64,000 nt of DNA, taken from CAMCXT01 sp046302715 (GTDB lineage: Bacteria > Bacteroidota > Bacteroidia > M30B66). Both the position numbers and the translations under genes were made by a program. The stretch is from assembly GCA_046302715.1 (NCBI GenBank), contig JBKCHQ010000106.1, positions 4,084 to 68,083 of the forward strand, written 5' to 3'. Positions 54,699-62,866 of the stretch are shown here, piece after piece. A model generated the notes under the pieces. That model searched no databases, was not told the origin of the DNA, and saw only the letters and a program-made list of their open reading frames with translations. The first letter of the stretch is position 1; each line of letters starts with the position of its first letter.

Positions 54699-55484
54699 TT
54701 AATTGGATTTTATGCTTTTGCTTAGATTTCTAATTACTTTTCGCGCCAGCTCAAGATTATCGGTGGTATGTGTAAAATAATCGTTTTGCATGTTGACGGT
54801 ATCGCCTGGCTGGCTAAAAATATCGTTTACCTCTAGATTAAGTTCAAGAATGGTAGTTTGATCTTTTTCGATATTGAGAGATAAGTCGCTTAGAACATTG
54901 GGGCTGTAAAGTGAATCAAGGCCGCTGTGATAAAACCAGGTAAAGGTTGGAGTTTGATTTTGGGTGGCCGAAGTATCCGTTTTGCCCTCCACTTTTGAGA
55001 AAATATATCCGGTAGCCCATGACCAATACATGCCGTTATAAATGCTCAGCGGATGAGTTAAAGGCCATTGGGCTTCGTCGTAGTCGGGGTTATTGGTTCC
55101 GTTTAGCGTAGGGTTAAGTCCCACTGCGTAGCTCATGCGGCTGTAGGAGCCGGGTGCTACATCGAAACGGAAGTTAAGTGCGCCCGAAACAAGGTCGACA
55201 AATTCCACATCTTCTGCTAAAATGGAGTCGTTGCCTTGATGCAGATAAATATCTGACCAATAGAACTTAAGTGTCTCAAGTAACATTCTTTTTCCGTTGG
55301 GTCCAATAAAAAGGGAGTTGCCTTCGAGCGGAACTCCGTTCATGGTGGGTTTAAACCTAATTTCGAGTGTGCCCAGTGGCGTTTCGGGTTCGGGAAGCGG
55401 CGGGTCTTTTTTACACGAGGTAACCAGTAAAAGAAGTACAAATAAAGAGGTGAGTGATGGAATGAAAAAGAGATGCCGCTTCAT
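54699..55484 (-). CDS. MbnP-like copper-binding lipoprotein
   Basis: This 261-residue protein has a lipoprotein signal (FVLLLLVTSC, cysteine near 24) and an MbnP-type domain: LEIRFKPTMNGVPLEGN near 41, the strand FYWSDIYLHQG, VGLNPTLNG, and YNGMYWSWATGYIFSKVEG near 148-166. In Methylosinus MbnP, a tryptophan turned to kynurenine binds copper; Trp residues in YWSWATG are candidates. The gene is first in a unit with two MauG-type genes. I am fairly sure of the family, less of the copper role here. Confidence 0.82.
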   Translation of the reverse strand: MKRHLFFIPSLTSLFVLLLLVTSCKKDPPLPEPETPLGTLEIRFKPTMNGVPLEGNSLFIGPNGKRMLLETLKFYWSDIYLHQGNDSILAEDVEFVDLVSGALNFRFDVAPGSYSRMSYAVGLNPTLNGTNNPDYDEAQWPLTHPLSIYNGMYWSWATGYIFSKVEGKTDTSATQNQTPTFTWFYHSGLDSLYSPNVLSDLSLNIEKDQTTILELNLEVNDIFSQPGDTVNMQNDYFTHTTDNLELARKVIRNLSKSIKSN

Positions 55485-55544
55485 GATAAGCTATGTGTTT
55501 AATGGCTAGGTAAAGATATTACAAAGGAGAATTGAAATGTACAC

Positions 55545-55574
55545 TTGACAGGCCATGAAAATTTTGTAGGTTTG
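55545..55574 (+). promoter_or_regulatory. Promoter of tRNA-Pro
   Basis: TTGACA at 55545-55550 and TAGGTTTG at 55567-55574 fit the consensus, with 19 bases between TTG and TAnnTTTG. The tRNA begins 9 bases after the -7 box. Confidence 0.7.
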
Positions 55575-55583
55575 CAGCCCGTT

Positions 55584-55658
55584 CGGGATGTGGCTCAGCC
55601 CGGTTAGAGTGCTCGTCTGGGGGGCGAGAGGTCGCGGGTTCAAATCCCGCCATCCCGA
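55584..55658 (+). tRNA. tRNA-Pro(GGG)
   Basis: A cloverleaf is read by eye: acceptor CGGGATG at 55584-55590 pairs with CATCCCG at 55651-55657, the discriminator is A at 55658. The anticodon arm CTCGT-CTGGGGG-GCGAG gives anticodon GGG (Pro, codons CCC/CCU). The T-arm has GGTTCAAATCC. No CCA is encoded. It has its own promoter and terminator. Confidence 0.92.
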
Positions 55659-55660
55659 CT

Positions 55661-55710
55661 AAATCCGCTTAAATTCAATTGGTTTAGGCGGATTTTATTT
55701 TTTTTTATTT
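55661..55710 (+). terminator. Terminator after tRNA-Pro
   Basis: AAATCCGCTTAAA at 55661-55673 and TTTAGGCGGATTT at 55683-55695 form a 13-bp stem with one G-T pair and a 9-base loop, followed by a T-rich run. Confidence 0.88.
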
Positions 55711-55745
55711 GAGGGGTTTTACTCCGTTTTTTATGGGACATTTTT

Positions 55746-55753
55746 TAGTTTTG
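55746..55753 (+). promoter_or_regulatory. Possible -7 box of yebC
   Basis: TAGTTTTG matches TAnnTTTG and ends 19 bases before the ATG at 55773. A good -33 element is lacking. Confidence 0.4.
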
Positions 55754-55772
55754 CGCTGTAAAATCCAAATTC

Positions 55773-56480
55773 ATGGGACGTATTTTTGAAAAACGCAAGC
55801 ACAAGATGTTTGCACGCTACGATAGGATGGCTAAAACATTTACACGCATTGGTAAGGAAATAGCCATTGCTGTAAAGCAGGGTGGTCCCGATCCCGATGG
55901 AAATCCACGTTTGCGTGCAGCCATGCGTAATGCCAAGGCCATTAACATGCCCAAAGATCGTATTGAAGCGGCGGTAAAACGCGCGCACGACAAAGGAGCA
56001 GGCGATTTTTCGGAAGTGGTGTACGAAGGATATTTGCCGCATGGAGTGGCCGTGTTAATTGAAACTGCCACCGACAATCCCACCCGTACGGTTGCTAATG
56101 TGCGGATGTACCTAACCCGTGGTGGCGGTTCTTTGGGTAAAACAGGTTCGCTCGATTTTATTTTTGAGCGTAAGGCATTGTTCAAGCTCAATGCAGAGGG
56201 CCTTGATCTCGAAGAACTGGAGTTGGAGCTTATTGACCATGGCCTTGAAGAGATAAACCTCGATGAGGGTTTGATATATATCTACACAGCATTCACCGAT
56301 TATCATAAGATGCAAACAGAACTCGAACGACGTAATTTAAGTATTGCAGGCTCAGAGTTGGTGCGAATATCCTTAACCACGGTAGAATTGAATGCAGAGC
56401 AGGAAGAGGAGATTAACGAGCTGGTGGAAAAAATTGAGGAGGATGACGACGTGCAGCAGGTTTTTGTGAATGTGAAGTAG
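55773..56480 (+). CDS. YebC/PmpR-family translation or transcription factor
   Basis: This 235-residue protein begins MGRIFEKRKHKMFARYDRMA, then has the family segment NPRLRAAMRNAKAINMPKDR near 47-66 and a central VVYEGYLPHGVAVLIE near 83-98. Recent work on YebC points to easing translation of proline runs; older work calls it a transcription factor (PmpR). It lies just after tRNA-Pro, probably by chance. Length is normal, with an acidic C-terminus. Confidence 0.94.
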   Translation: MGRIFEKRKHKMFARYDRMAKTFTRIGKEIAIAVKQGGPDPDGNPRLRAAMRNAKAINMPKDRIEAAVKRAHDKGAGDFSEVVYEGYLPHGVAVLIETATDNPTRTVANVRMYLTRGGGSLGKTGSLDFIFERKALFKLNAEGLDLEELELELIDHGLEEINLDEGLIYIYTAFTDYHKMQTELERRNLSIAGSELVRISLTTVELNAEQEEEINELVEKIEEDDDVQQVFVNVK

Positions 56481-58649
56481 TTAATCACCTATTTTGATCC
56501 ATCGAATTAAATCAGATCCGTTTGGACCTGCTACTTTTATTAGATAAAAACCATTAGGTAAGCTCTGAGATTCCAGAGTAACTTCACGACTAGCGTTTAG
56601 CTCCAGTGTTGTAACAAGCTTGCCATCAGCAGTGCTTATCTGAATACTTGATATTGGATATTCTGCTTTTATGTTTATCCAATCCTTACCCGGATTAGGG
56701 TACACCAAAAGAGTCCCGTCTTTTTTAAGTGAGTTTATACTGTTTGAAGTTTGACCTTTGTAGAAGATTAATCCACCACTCATATTTCCAACAATCAAAT
56801 GGGGGAGTTCATTAGGGGCTGACTGATATACCGCAGGACTGATAAACCGACCCTCATCAATAGCATTGAGCATGGAGTCTTTTAATACTAAACTGTTGTT
56901 GTTCAATATTTCCCAAACAAACAACTGCCCCCGTTCAGATCCTGAAAACAAATATTTTTTATTCTGATAGGTGCAAATTCTAGGAGCGCTGTATCCGTAA
57001 TTGCTAACTTCTTCCTCGATAGTTTCAGCTTCATTCCATAAAGATGTTTCGAAAACATTGTTAAATAATGGATTTGAATTAGATCCTATATTTAAAAATA
57101 CCTTAAAGTAACCTTGCTTATTACCAGATATAAGATCCTTTTTTTGATCATTGTTTACATCATAAAATTCAGGATAGGACACATCGCCTGCATCACACAT
57201 ATTGCCCCAATTGATAGCCGCCCAAATTGAAGGGCCGTTTTGTGTATAAAATAGAAAGGTGCCGTTTGTAAGTCCGAGACATAATTCGGCTTTGCCGTCG
57301 CCCGTTAGATCAGCGAGGGCTGGATTAAGCGAGGGTTGGTTTAAGGAACTTAGGTTTGCAAAATCGTTGGTACGAAAAGTAAATTCAGGCGTAGCTGATG
57401 TTCCTGTATTTTCGTAGTAAGCCACTTTAGAAGTGTATGTGCCTTCTGGTGCGCCGTTAAAAGGAGGAGTGAAAATTCCGCCGGTACCCACTACCAGATC
57501 TAAATCTGAATCGCCGTCAATATCGCCCAAAGCAGGGGTTGAGTTAAGCCCGAAATCGAGCATTTCGTTGCACAGAAATGGACTTTCGGGACCGGTGAAT
57601 TTATAAGCGGCATCCGCAATGGTAGGGTAGCGAACTAGGGTACTTTCTGCGTTAATCGAGCCAATATCGGTGTTTGGGGCCAGCAAAAGATCGGGCAACG
57701 AATCTGAGTTGGTATTAACACTAAAAAGTCCCGGAAACAGGTAGATTCCAGTTTGTTCCCATTGTTCTGTAGGGTATTGCGGCGGTGTAGGTATGATGTT
57801 GTCGGTAATGCCCAATGGTTGATTTATAAGAAAGAGAGGTGTTTCGTAGGCTACGTCACCCAGAACGAGATCGGCATCACCGTCGAGGTCGAGGTCGTTC
57901 ATAAGAAGGGTTGAGCCGCTGTGGCGCTCGTTGCGTCCGCAGCTGTCGTTAAGATTAATGGTATTGGTTGTTGCCGATTCGGTGAAGCGCCCCCAATTGT
58001 CGGATTCGAGCCTGAAGATTAAGGAGTCGCTGCCAAAACCAGACTCTTGACTTAAGTTTCGATGGTATTCGACGCAGGTGCCCAAAATATAAAATGTGAG
58101 GATATCAAGGTCGCCGTCGGAGTCAACATCTCCAATGGCGGGAATGTCAGCTCGACTCACATATAAATTAAGTGGTGAGCCAAAATAATTTGAAAAAATA
58201 AGCGGTGCGCTCAGTTCAAAGTTTAAAAGGCCTTGGTTTACAAACCCCGTATACACCTTAATGCCGTTTAGTGCGGAGCAAAACAAATCTTCAATGCCAT
58301 CGTTATTGTAATCGGCCATATGAAACCAATCACCAATATCAGGCATTAGTCGCTTGTAGTGAGGTGCATACTTCCAGGAAGCGCGTTGGTCTGTTGTTTC
58401 AAAAACCGATATTCTGTTCCCTGAGCGATCGAGGATGACAATTTCGGCTAATCCGTCGCGGTTGAGATCGGCTTCCTGTATTTGCGGTGCATTGAAACCG
58501 CCCGCCCAGGCATTCGATAGTGGGCTTGTAGAATTTTCTGGAAATATGGGAGTGTTTCCCCAGTATTCAAATTCAAATGGTAAATTTTGACTGTAAGTCG
58601 GTGAAAATATCCACAAGCTCAACCACAAGAAAATGATACCGACTTTCAT
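56481..58649 (-). CDS. VCBS/FG-GAP repeat secreted protein with T9SS sorting domain
   Basis: This 722-residue protein has a signal peptide (IFLWLSLWIFSPTYSQ), an array of FG-GAP/VCBS-type repeats with calcium-binding DxDxDG-like loops (DLNRDGLAEIVILD, DLDLDGDADLVLGD, DIDGDSDLDLVVG, DLTGDGKAELCLG) that form a beta-propeller, and a type A T9SS domain (VYPNPGKDWINIKA, then LPNGFYLIKV) from about 640. It is likely displayed on the surface and binds ligand or sugar. It shares a transcript with apt upstream, which is an odd pairing; their coding regions abut with no spacer. Confidence 0.88.
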   Translation of the reverse strand: MKVGIIFLWLSLWIFSPTYSQNLPFEFEYWGNTPIFPENSTSPLSNAWAGGFNAPQIQEADLNRDGLAEIVILDRSGNRISVFETTDQRASWKYAPHYKRLMPDIGDWFHMADYNNDGIEDLFCSALNGIKVYTGFVNQGLLNFELSAPLIFSNYFGSPLNLYVSRADIPAIGDVDSDGDLDILTFYILGTCVEYHRNLSQESGFGSDSLIFRLESDNWGRFTESATTNTINLNDSCGRNERHSGSTLLMNDLDLDGDADLVLGDVAYETPLFLINQPLGITDNIIPTPPQYPTEQWEQTGIYLFPGLFSVNTNSDSLPDLLLAPNTDIGSINAESTLVRYPTIADAAYKFTGPESPFLCNEMLDFGLNSTPALGDIDGDSDLDLVVGTGGIFTPPFNGAPEGTYTSKVAYYENTGTSATPEFTFRTNDFANLSSLNQPSLNPALADLTGDGKAELCLGLTNGTFLFYTQNGPSIWAAINWGNMCDAGDVSYPEFYDVNNDQKKDLISGNKQGYFKVFLNIGSNSNPLFNNVFETSLWNEAETIEEEVSNYGYSAPRICTYQNKKYLFSGSERGQLFVWEILNNNSLVLKDSMLNAIDEGRFISPAVYQSAPNELPHLIVGNMSGGLIFYKGQTSNSINSLKKDGTLLVYPNPGKDWINIKAEYPISSIQISTADGKLVTTLELNASREVTLESQSLPNGFYLIKVAGPNGSDLIRWIKIGD

Positions 58650-59180
58650 TTAGTATTTGATGAGGCTATGAATGGGCATTTGATGTTTGGCCAACATTTG
58701 GCTGCCTTTTAGAAATTCGAGCTCTACTACAAATGAAAAACCTGCAACACGGGCATGTTGTAATTTAATTAGTTCGGCCGCTGCAGAGGCGGTGCCGCCT
58801 GTGGCGAGCAGGTCGTCGTGTACGAGAACATTCCATTGGGGCTTTAAGCTGTTAACGTGCATTTCTACCGTGGCGCTTCCATACTCCAAGTCATAGGCAT
58901 ATGAAATGGTTTTATAGGGGAGCTTGCCTGCTTTTCGTACCGGTACAAAGGGGATTTTAAGATGTTGAGCCATTAGCATCCCAAAAAGGAATCCACGACT
59001 TTCAACGCCCACAATAGCATCGAGGGCTTTTTCCTTGAACGGTAAAACGAGGTGTTCGGTAATTTCTGTGCATAATTCCGGATTTTCGAGCAGGGGCGTT
59101 ATGTCTTTAAACAGAATGCCAGGTTTCGGGAAATCGGCTACATCGCGGATGGTAGACTTTAGTTTTTCTTCGATATTCAT
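58650..59180 (-). CDS. apt: Adenine phosphoribosyltransferase
   Basis: This 176-residue enzyme makes AMP from adenine and PRPP. It has DVADFPKPGILFKDITPLL near 14, ESRGFLFG near 59 and the PRPP loop LVHDDLLATGGTASA near 118-132. The length fits the family. The ATG overlaps the helix-hairpin-helix gene stop by 4 bases. The protein ends with HSLIKY. Confidence 0.96.
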   Translation of the reverse strand: MNIEEKLKSTIRDVADFPKPGILFKDITPLLENPELCTEITEHLVLPFKEKALDAIVGVESRGFLFGMLMAQHLKIPFVPVRKAGKLPYKTISYAYDLEYGSATVEMHVNSLKPQWNVLVHDDLLATGGTASAAAELIKLQHARVAGFSFVVELEFLKGSQMLAKHQMPIHSLIKY

Positions 59181-60049
59181 TCAAACGAAAGATAAGGGGC
59201 CAATTTCCAAATCTGTTCCGGACGTAAAGCGTATATTTTATTTAAATCCGCAGCCGAATGAAATGGGCCATTTTTACTGCGGTAATTTACGATCCTTTTT
59301 CCAACTCCGTACCAGCAATACGGATGCTTTTGAATTTCTTCGAATGATATGGTGTTGATTTTAATTTTTCGGATTAATGCACTGTCCACGAATAATTTGC
59401 CGCTCCATGCTTGAAGGAGCGAATCGCTAAATCCTTTTATTTCTACAAGTTGATTTAATCGATAATATCCTCCGAGTGCCTCGCGTCGTCGCAGTATCTT
59501 GCTTGCACGCCAGGGGCCAATACCGGGCACACCAATAAGCGTTAACGAGTCGGTACTGTTTAGCTCTACGGGCTTAATCGGGCGGCTTTGTTTTGAGGAA
59601 AAATCTCGGGTGTCTTCTGTCAAAGGGATGTAGATAAATGGCTCCAGTTCAGTGTATTTTTCTTCGTTTACGCAGAATAGTTTTTTTACGTCTTCCTTTC
59701 GGTAAAATGTAAAGCCTTTTGTTCGGATGTTTAGGATTGCCTGGGCCTGTTTGGGACTAAAGCCCAGATTTATCCAGCCCTGTTGGTCAAGTGTATTGGG
59801 GTCGAAGGTAAACAGTTCAATTTCCTGCTTCTTGGGTTTGTCCTTCACGTTTAAATTACGATTCATTTGCTCGGCAATCCATTTTTCTTCGGGGCTTTCT
59901 ACGGTAACTTGCCAGGGTTCTTCTGTTGCCTTATAGTTGAGGTAATAGGCCCTTGACAGCTCGAGAATAATCAGTAAAAAAGAAAGGATAAGGATGCCCC
60001 TTATTTCGGTTGGTGAGTGGCTAAAGTATGCCATTAAAAATTTTCTCAT
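59177..60049 (-). CDS. Membrane-anchored helix-hairpin-helix protein (ComEA-like)
   Basis: From the ATG at 60049 this protein has 290 residues. It has one N-terminal membrane helix (RGILILSFLLIILELS, about 17-33) and three to four helix-hairpin-helix motifs: LGFSPKQAQAILNIRTKG, LIGVPGIGPWRASKILRRR near 188, VEIKGFSDSLLQAW, and the last near 255-285. Such proteins may bind DNA in the periplasm for uptake (ComEA) or repair. It heads the transcript with apt and the VCBS gene. No other competence gene is near. Confidence 0.84.
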   Translation of the reverse strand: MRKFLMAYFSHSPTEIRGILILSFLLIILELSRAYYLNYKATEEPWQVTVESPEEKWIAEQMNRNLNVKDKPKKQEIELFTFDPNTLDQQGWINLGFSPKQAQAILNIRTKGFTFYRKEDVKKLFCVNEEKYTELEPFIYIPLTEDTRDFSSKQSRPIKPVELNSTDSLTLIGVPGIGPWRASKILRRREALGGYYRLNQLVEIKGFSDSLLQAWSGKLFVDSALIRKIKINTISFEEIQKHPYCWYGVGKRIVNYRSKNGPFHSAADLNKIYALRPEQIWKLAPYLSFE

Positions 60050-60090
60050 GGCGGTAAAGTAATTACAGCCTGAGCGCATGAGTTGTTATG

Positions 60091-60108
60091 AAACGTTTAT
60101 AAACGTTT
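60091..60108. repeat. Two AAACGTTT palindromes, 10 bases apart, upstream of the HhH-apt unit
   Basis: AAACGTTT at 60091-60098 and again at 60101-60108, each a perfect 8-bp palindrome, spaced one helical turn centre to centre. They lie 42 bases upstream of the ATG at 60049 on the minus strand. An operator is likely; no regulator is assigned. Confidence 0.5.
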
Positions 60109-60131
60109 AAAACGGGAAATCCACACCCTGT

Positions 60132-61565
60132 TTATTTCTTTAAGTCGGAGAGATAATTCTTCAGGTCAAATTTAACCTCTGCATGTAAAATATATAGCGC
60201 CAGCATGTTGGGAAGCGCCATGGCCAGAATCATTAAATCGCCCAAGTCAGTTACAGCTTTAAGACTTAAGGTGCAGCCCATCACTGTGCAGGTTAAAAAA
60301 AGTAGGTTGTAGGCATGTCTTACCCAAAGTTTATCGCCAAATAAATAAGTCCAAGCTTTAAGTCCATAATACGACCATGAAATCATAGTTGAAAAGGCAA
60401 AAAGAAAAACGGCGACGGTAAGCAAAATGGGGAACCAGGAAATTACCGAGCCAAAAGCCCGCGATGTTAGGGCCGTGCCTTCAATGTTTCCGGTGGTGTA
60501 TTGTCCGGTGAAAACGATGACCAAAGCAGTCATGGTACAAATTACTACGGTATCAATAAAGGGTTCGAGCAAGGCCACGATGCCCTCGCTTACGGGCTTA
60601 TCGGTTTTAGCGGCAGCGTGCGCTATGGACGCCGAACCAATTCCGGCTTCGTTCGAAAATGCAGCGCGACGAAAGCCCGTCATCATCACCCCCAGAAAAC
60701 CACCCTGAACGGCAGTACTGCCAAACGCTTCGGTAAAAATCAAGCGAGCAACGGCGGCCATTTGATCGATATTGTAGAAGATGATAAACAAGGCACTTCC
60801 TACATAAAGCATGGCCATAAATGGAACAATTTTCTCAGCCACACGGGCAATACCTTTTAATCCGCCAATGATTACCGAACCTGTTAATAAGGCCAGCAAA
60901 ACCCCAAACATGGTGGCATTTCCTTCGAGAACTGGAACTTGGGTGGTGACTTGCGCAAATGCCTGATTGGCCTGCAACATATTTCCTCCGGCTAGGGCTC
61001 CGCCAACGCATAAAACAGAAAATAAGGTTGCCATAAATATGCCGATTTTGTTTAATCCTAGTCGGCTAAATGCTATTGGTATGTAATGCATCGGGCCTCC
61101 CGAAACTTCGCCTGAAGCATTTATTTTTCGGTATTTTAGGCCAAGGGTACATTCGGTAAACTTCGAAGTCATGCCCAGCAACCCGGCCACAATCATCCAA
61201 AATGTAGCCCCCGGACCACCTACCGAAATAGCAACAGCTACCCCTGCAATATTACCCAAGCCAACAGTAGCGGATAGGGCAGTGGATAGGGCTTGGAAAT
61301 GACTCACTTCGCCTGTTTCGCCTGGTTTGTCGTATTTACCGCGTACCAAATCGATGGCAAGTTTAAAACAACGGAAGTTTACGAAACGCATTCTAAACGT
61401 TAGAAAGATAGCGCCAGAGATAAGCCACAAAACGATAAACGGAACTTTGGCTCCCAGTTGCACACCCATGGCAGCGAATGGATCCCAAAAGATAACTGCG
61501 TCGAGTGCGTTTATTAATGGAGAAAGCAATTCCTCTGAAAACGAAGTAGTTAAAGCTGCGCTCAT
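60132..61565 (-). CDS. Alanine/glycine:cation symporter (AgcS family)
   Basis: This 477-residue protein has about 10-11 membrane helices with the family core TVGLGNIAGVAVAISVGGPGATFWM near 96-120, FTECTLGLKYRKINASGEVSGGPMHY, and FSNEAGIGSASIAHAAAKTD near 301-320. It takes up alanine or glycine with sodium or proton. It follows the RmlD-like gene with an ATGA overlap. Confidence 0.94.
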   Translation of the reverse strand: MSAALTTSFSEELLSPLINALDAVIFWDPFAAMGVQLGAKVPFIVLWLISGAIFLTFRMRFVNFRCFKLAIDLVRGKYDKPGETGEVSHFQALSTALSATVGLGNIAGVAVAISVGGPGATFWMIVAGLLGMTSKFTECTLGLKYRKINASGEVSGGPMHYIPIAFSRLGLNKIGIFMATLFSVLCVGGALAGGNMLQANQAFAQVTTQVPVLEGNATMFGVLLALLTGSVIIGGLKGIARVAEKIVPFMAMLYVGSALFIIFYNIDQMAAVARLIFTEAFGSTAVQGGFLGVMMTGFRRAAFSNEAGIGSASIAHAAAKTDKPVSEGIVALLEPFIDTVVICTMTALVIVFTGQYTTGNIEGTALTSRAFGSVISWFPILLTVAVFLFAFSTMISWSYYGLKAWTYLFGDKLWVRHAYNLLFLTCTVMGCTLSLKAVTDLGDLMILAMALPNMLALYILHAEVKFDLKNYLSDLKK

Positions 61566-62470
61566 GATTGTTTTTCGAGTTGATGTTGCAAAATGGCTAA
61601 CCCTTCTTCGAACGAATGCGGGTTATACCCCAGTATGCGACGTGATTTGCTTAAATCGAAACCGGTACGTGGCGGGCGTTTGGCAGGCTGGTTCAGGCTA
61701 GCCGAGTCGCTTCGTTGCACGATGGATTTGTCGAGGTGGAAAAAATCGGCAACACGATTCACGAGTTCAAAGATGCTCATATAATCAGGGCCCGAGATGT
61801 TAAATATGCCCTGAGCATTTTGGGTAGCCGCCAATAAACAGCCATCGGCCAAATCTTCCGCCAGCGTAGGCATTCGAAATTGGTCGTCGACCACTTTTAT
61901 GGGTGCGCCTTTTTCTAACGCTGATTTTGCCCAAAGTACCACGTTGGATCTACTCATGTTATCGACTACGCCGAAAACCAATATGGTTCGAAGTATGGCC
62001 CATGATGTTGACCGTTCCATCACGATACGTTCTGCTTCTGCTTTCGACCAACCGTAATACGAAACGGGATTTGCTTCGGCTTCTTCATCGTAGGGACCGT
62101 TTTCTCCATCAAAAATAAAGTCGGTCGACACATGCACCAGATGCACATTTGCCAGATTGCAGGCTTCGACGATGTACTCTACAGCATGCACGTTATTGCG
62201 TAAACAGCCCTCGCGATCGGTTTCGCAGGCATCCACATTGGTCATTGCCGCGGTATGAATTACCACTTGGGGCTTATGCTCTGATATAATGCGGATTACT
62301 TCTTCACGGTTTCCAATGTCCATTGGCATATAGGTATATCCCTGCTTCTCAATGAGGCGGTTTTCTCCTCTGGCAGTGGCAATCAATTGTAAATCTGAAC
62401 GACCAATACACCGATACACGATTTTTTGTCCGAGTAAGCCGTTACTGCCTGTTATGAGGATGCGTTTCAT
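61562..62470 (-). CDS. RmlD-like dTDP-4-dehydrorhamnose reductase / SDR family
   Basis: From the ATG at 62470 this protein has 302 residues: ILITGSNGLLGQKIVYRC (Rossmann start), VVIHTAAMTNVDACE near 74-88, STDFIFDGENGPYDE, and the catalytic YYGWSKAEAERIV (YxxxK) near 145. It resembles NAD(P)H sugar reductases of the RmlD group; without other rhamnose genes beside it the true substrate is unsure. A longer start at 62539 has no support. Confidence 0.87.
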   Translation of the reverse strand: MKRILITGSNGLLGQKIVYRCIGRSDLQLIATARGENRLIEKQGYTYMPMDIGNREEVIRIISEHKPQVVIHTAAMTNVDACETDREGCLRNNVHAVEYIVEACNLANVHLVHVSTDFIFDGENGPYDEEAEANPVSYYGWSKAEAERIVMERSTSWAILRTILVFGVVDNMSRSNVVLWAKSALEKGAPIKVVDDQFRMPTLAEDLADGCLLAATQNAQGIFNISGPDYMSIFELVNRVADFFHLDKSIVQRSDSASLNQPAKRPPRTGFDLSKSRRILGYNPHSFEEGLAILQHQLEKQS

Positions 62471-62866
62471 GTTTATGTGAAGAAAGATTGGGGTGTGAAA
62501 ATACCGAAATTTTGGAACTAAGGCATTCGCTATGCTCATTGTACCCTTAAACTAAATGTCCTTGTTTGTCAGATAAACTCACCGATTTTTCTAAGGCAAG
62601 CATGCAGATTTTCGACTTACGTTAAACGAAGTTAGTAATTCGTGAATGCCGCCAAGTGATAAAAATCATAAGAAATCCTGTAATCGCTATTTATTCGAAT
62701 TGAAATCACAAGGATTATTTATTAATTCTACCGTTGTGCTGTGTATGGGCGTCTGGCATCGAGATCGTACTTGCTATGCTTGTCAATTGCGTAGACAAAA
62801 ATTACCGTTAAAATTGCGATATAAATGCTACTGATTGAGCCGAAAAAATTAAAGCATACCACTTTC
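62471..62866. other. Intergenic region without a supported gene
   Basis: These 396 bases lie between the minus-strand reductase and the minus-strand surface protein. A 62-codon plus-strand frame at 62646-62834 has no family resemblance and no promoter, and I regard it as chance. I see no tRNA, terminator with T-run or repeat. Confidence 0.6.

Noticed and set aside
55773..56480. Functional link of yebC and tRNA-Pro
   Set aside because: YebC is linked to proline-run translation, but a terminator separates the genes and the neighbourhood is probably chance.
62646..62834. 62-codon plus-strand frame in the gap
   Set aside because: No family resemblance, no promoter, odd composition; likely chance.
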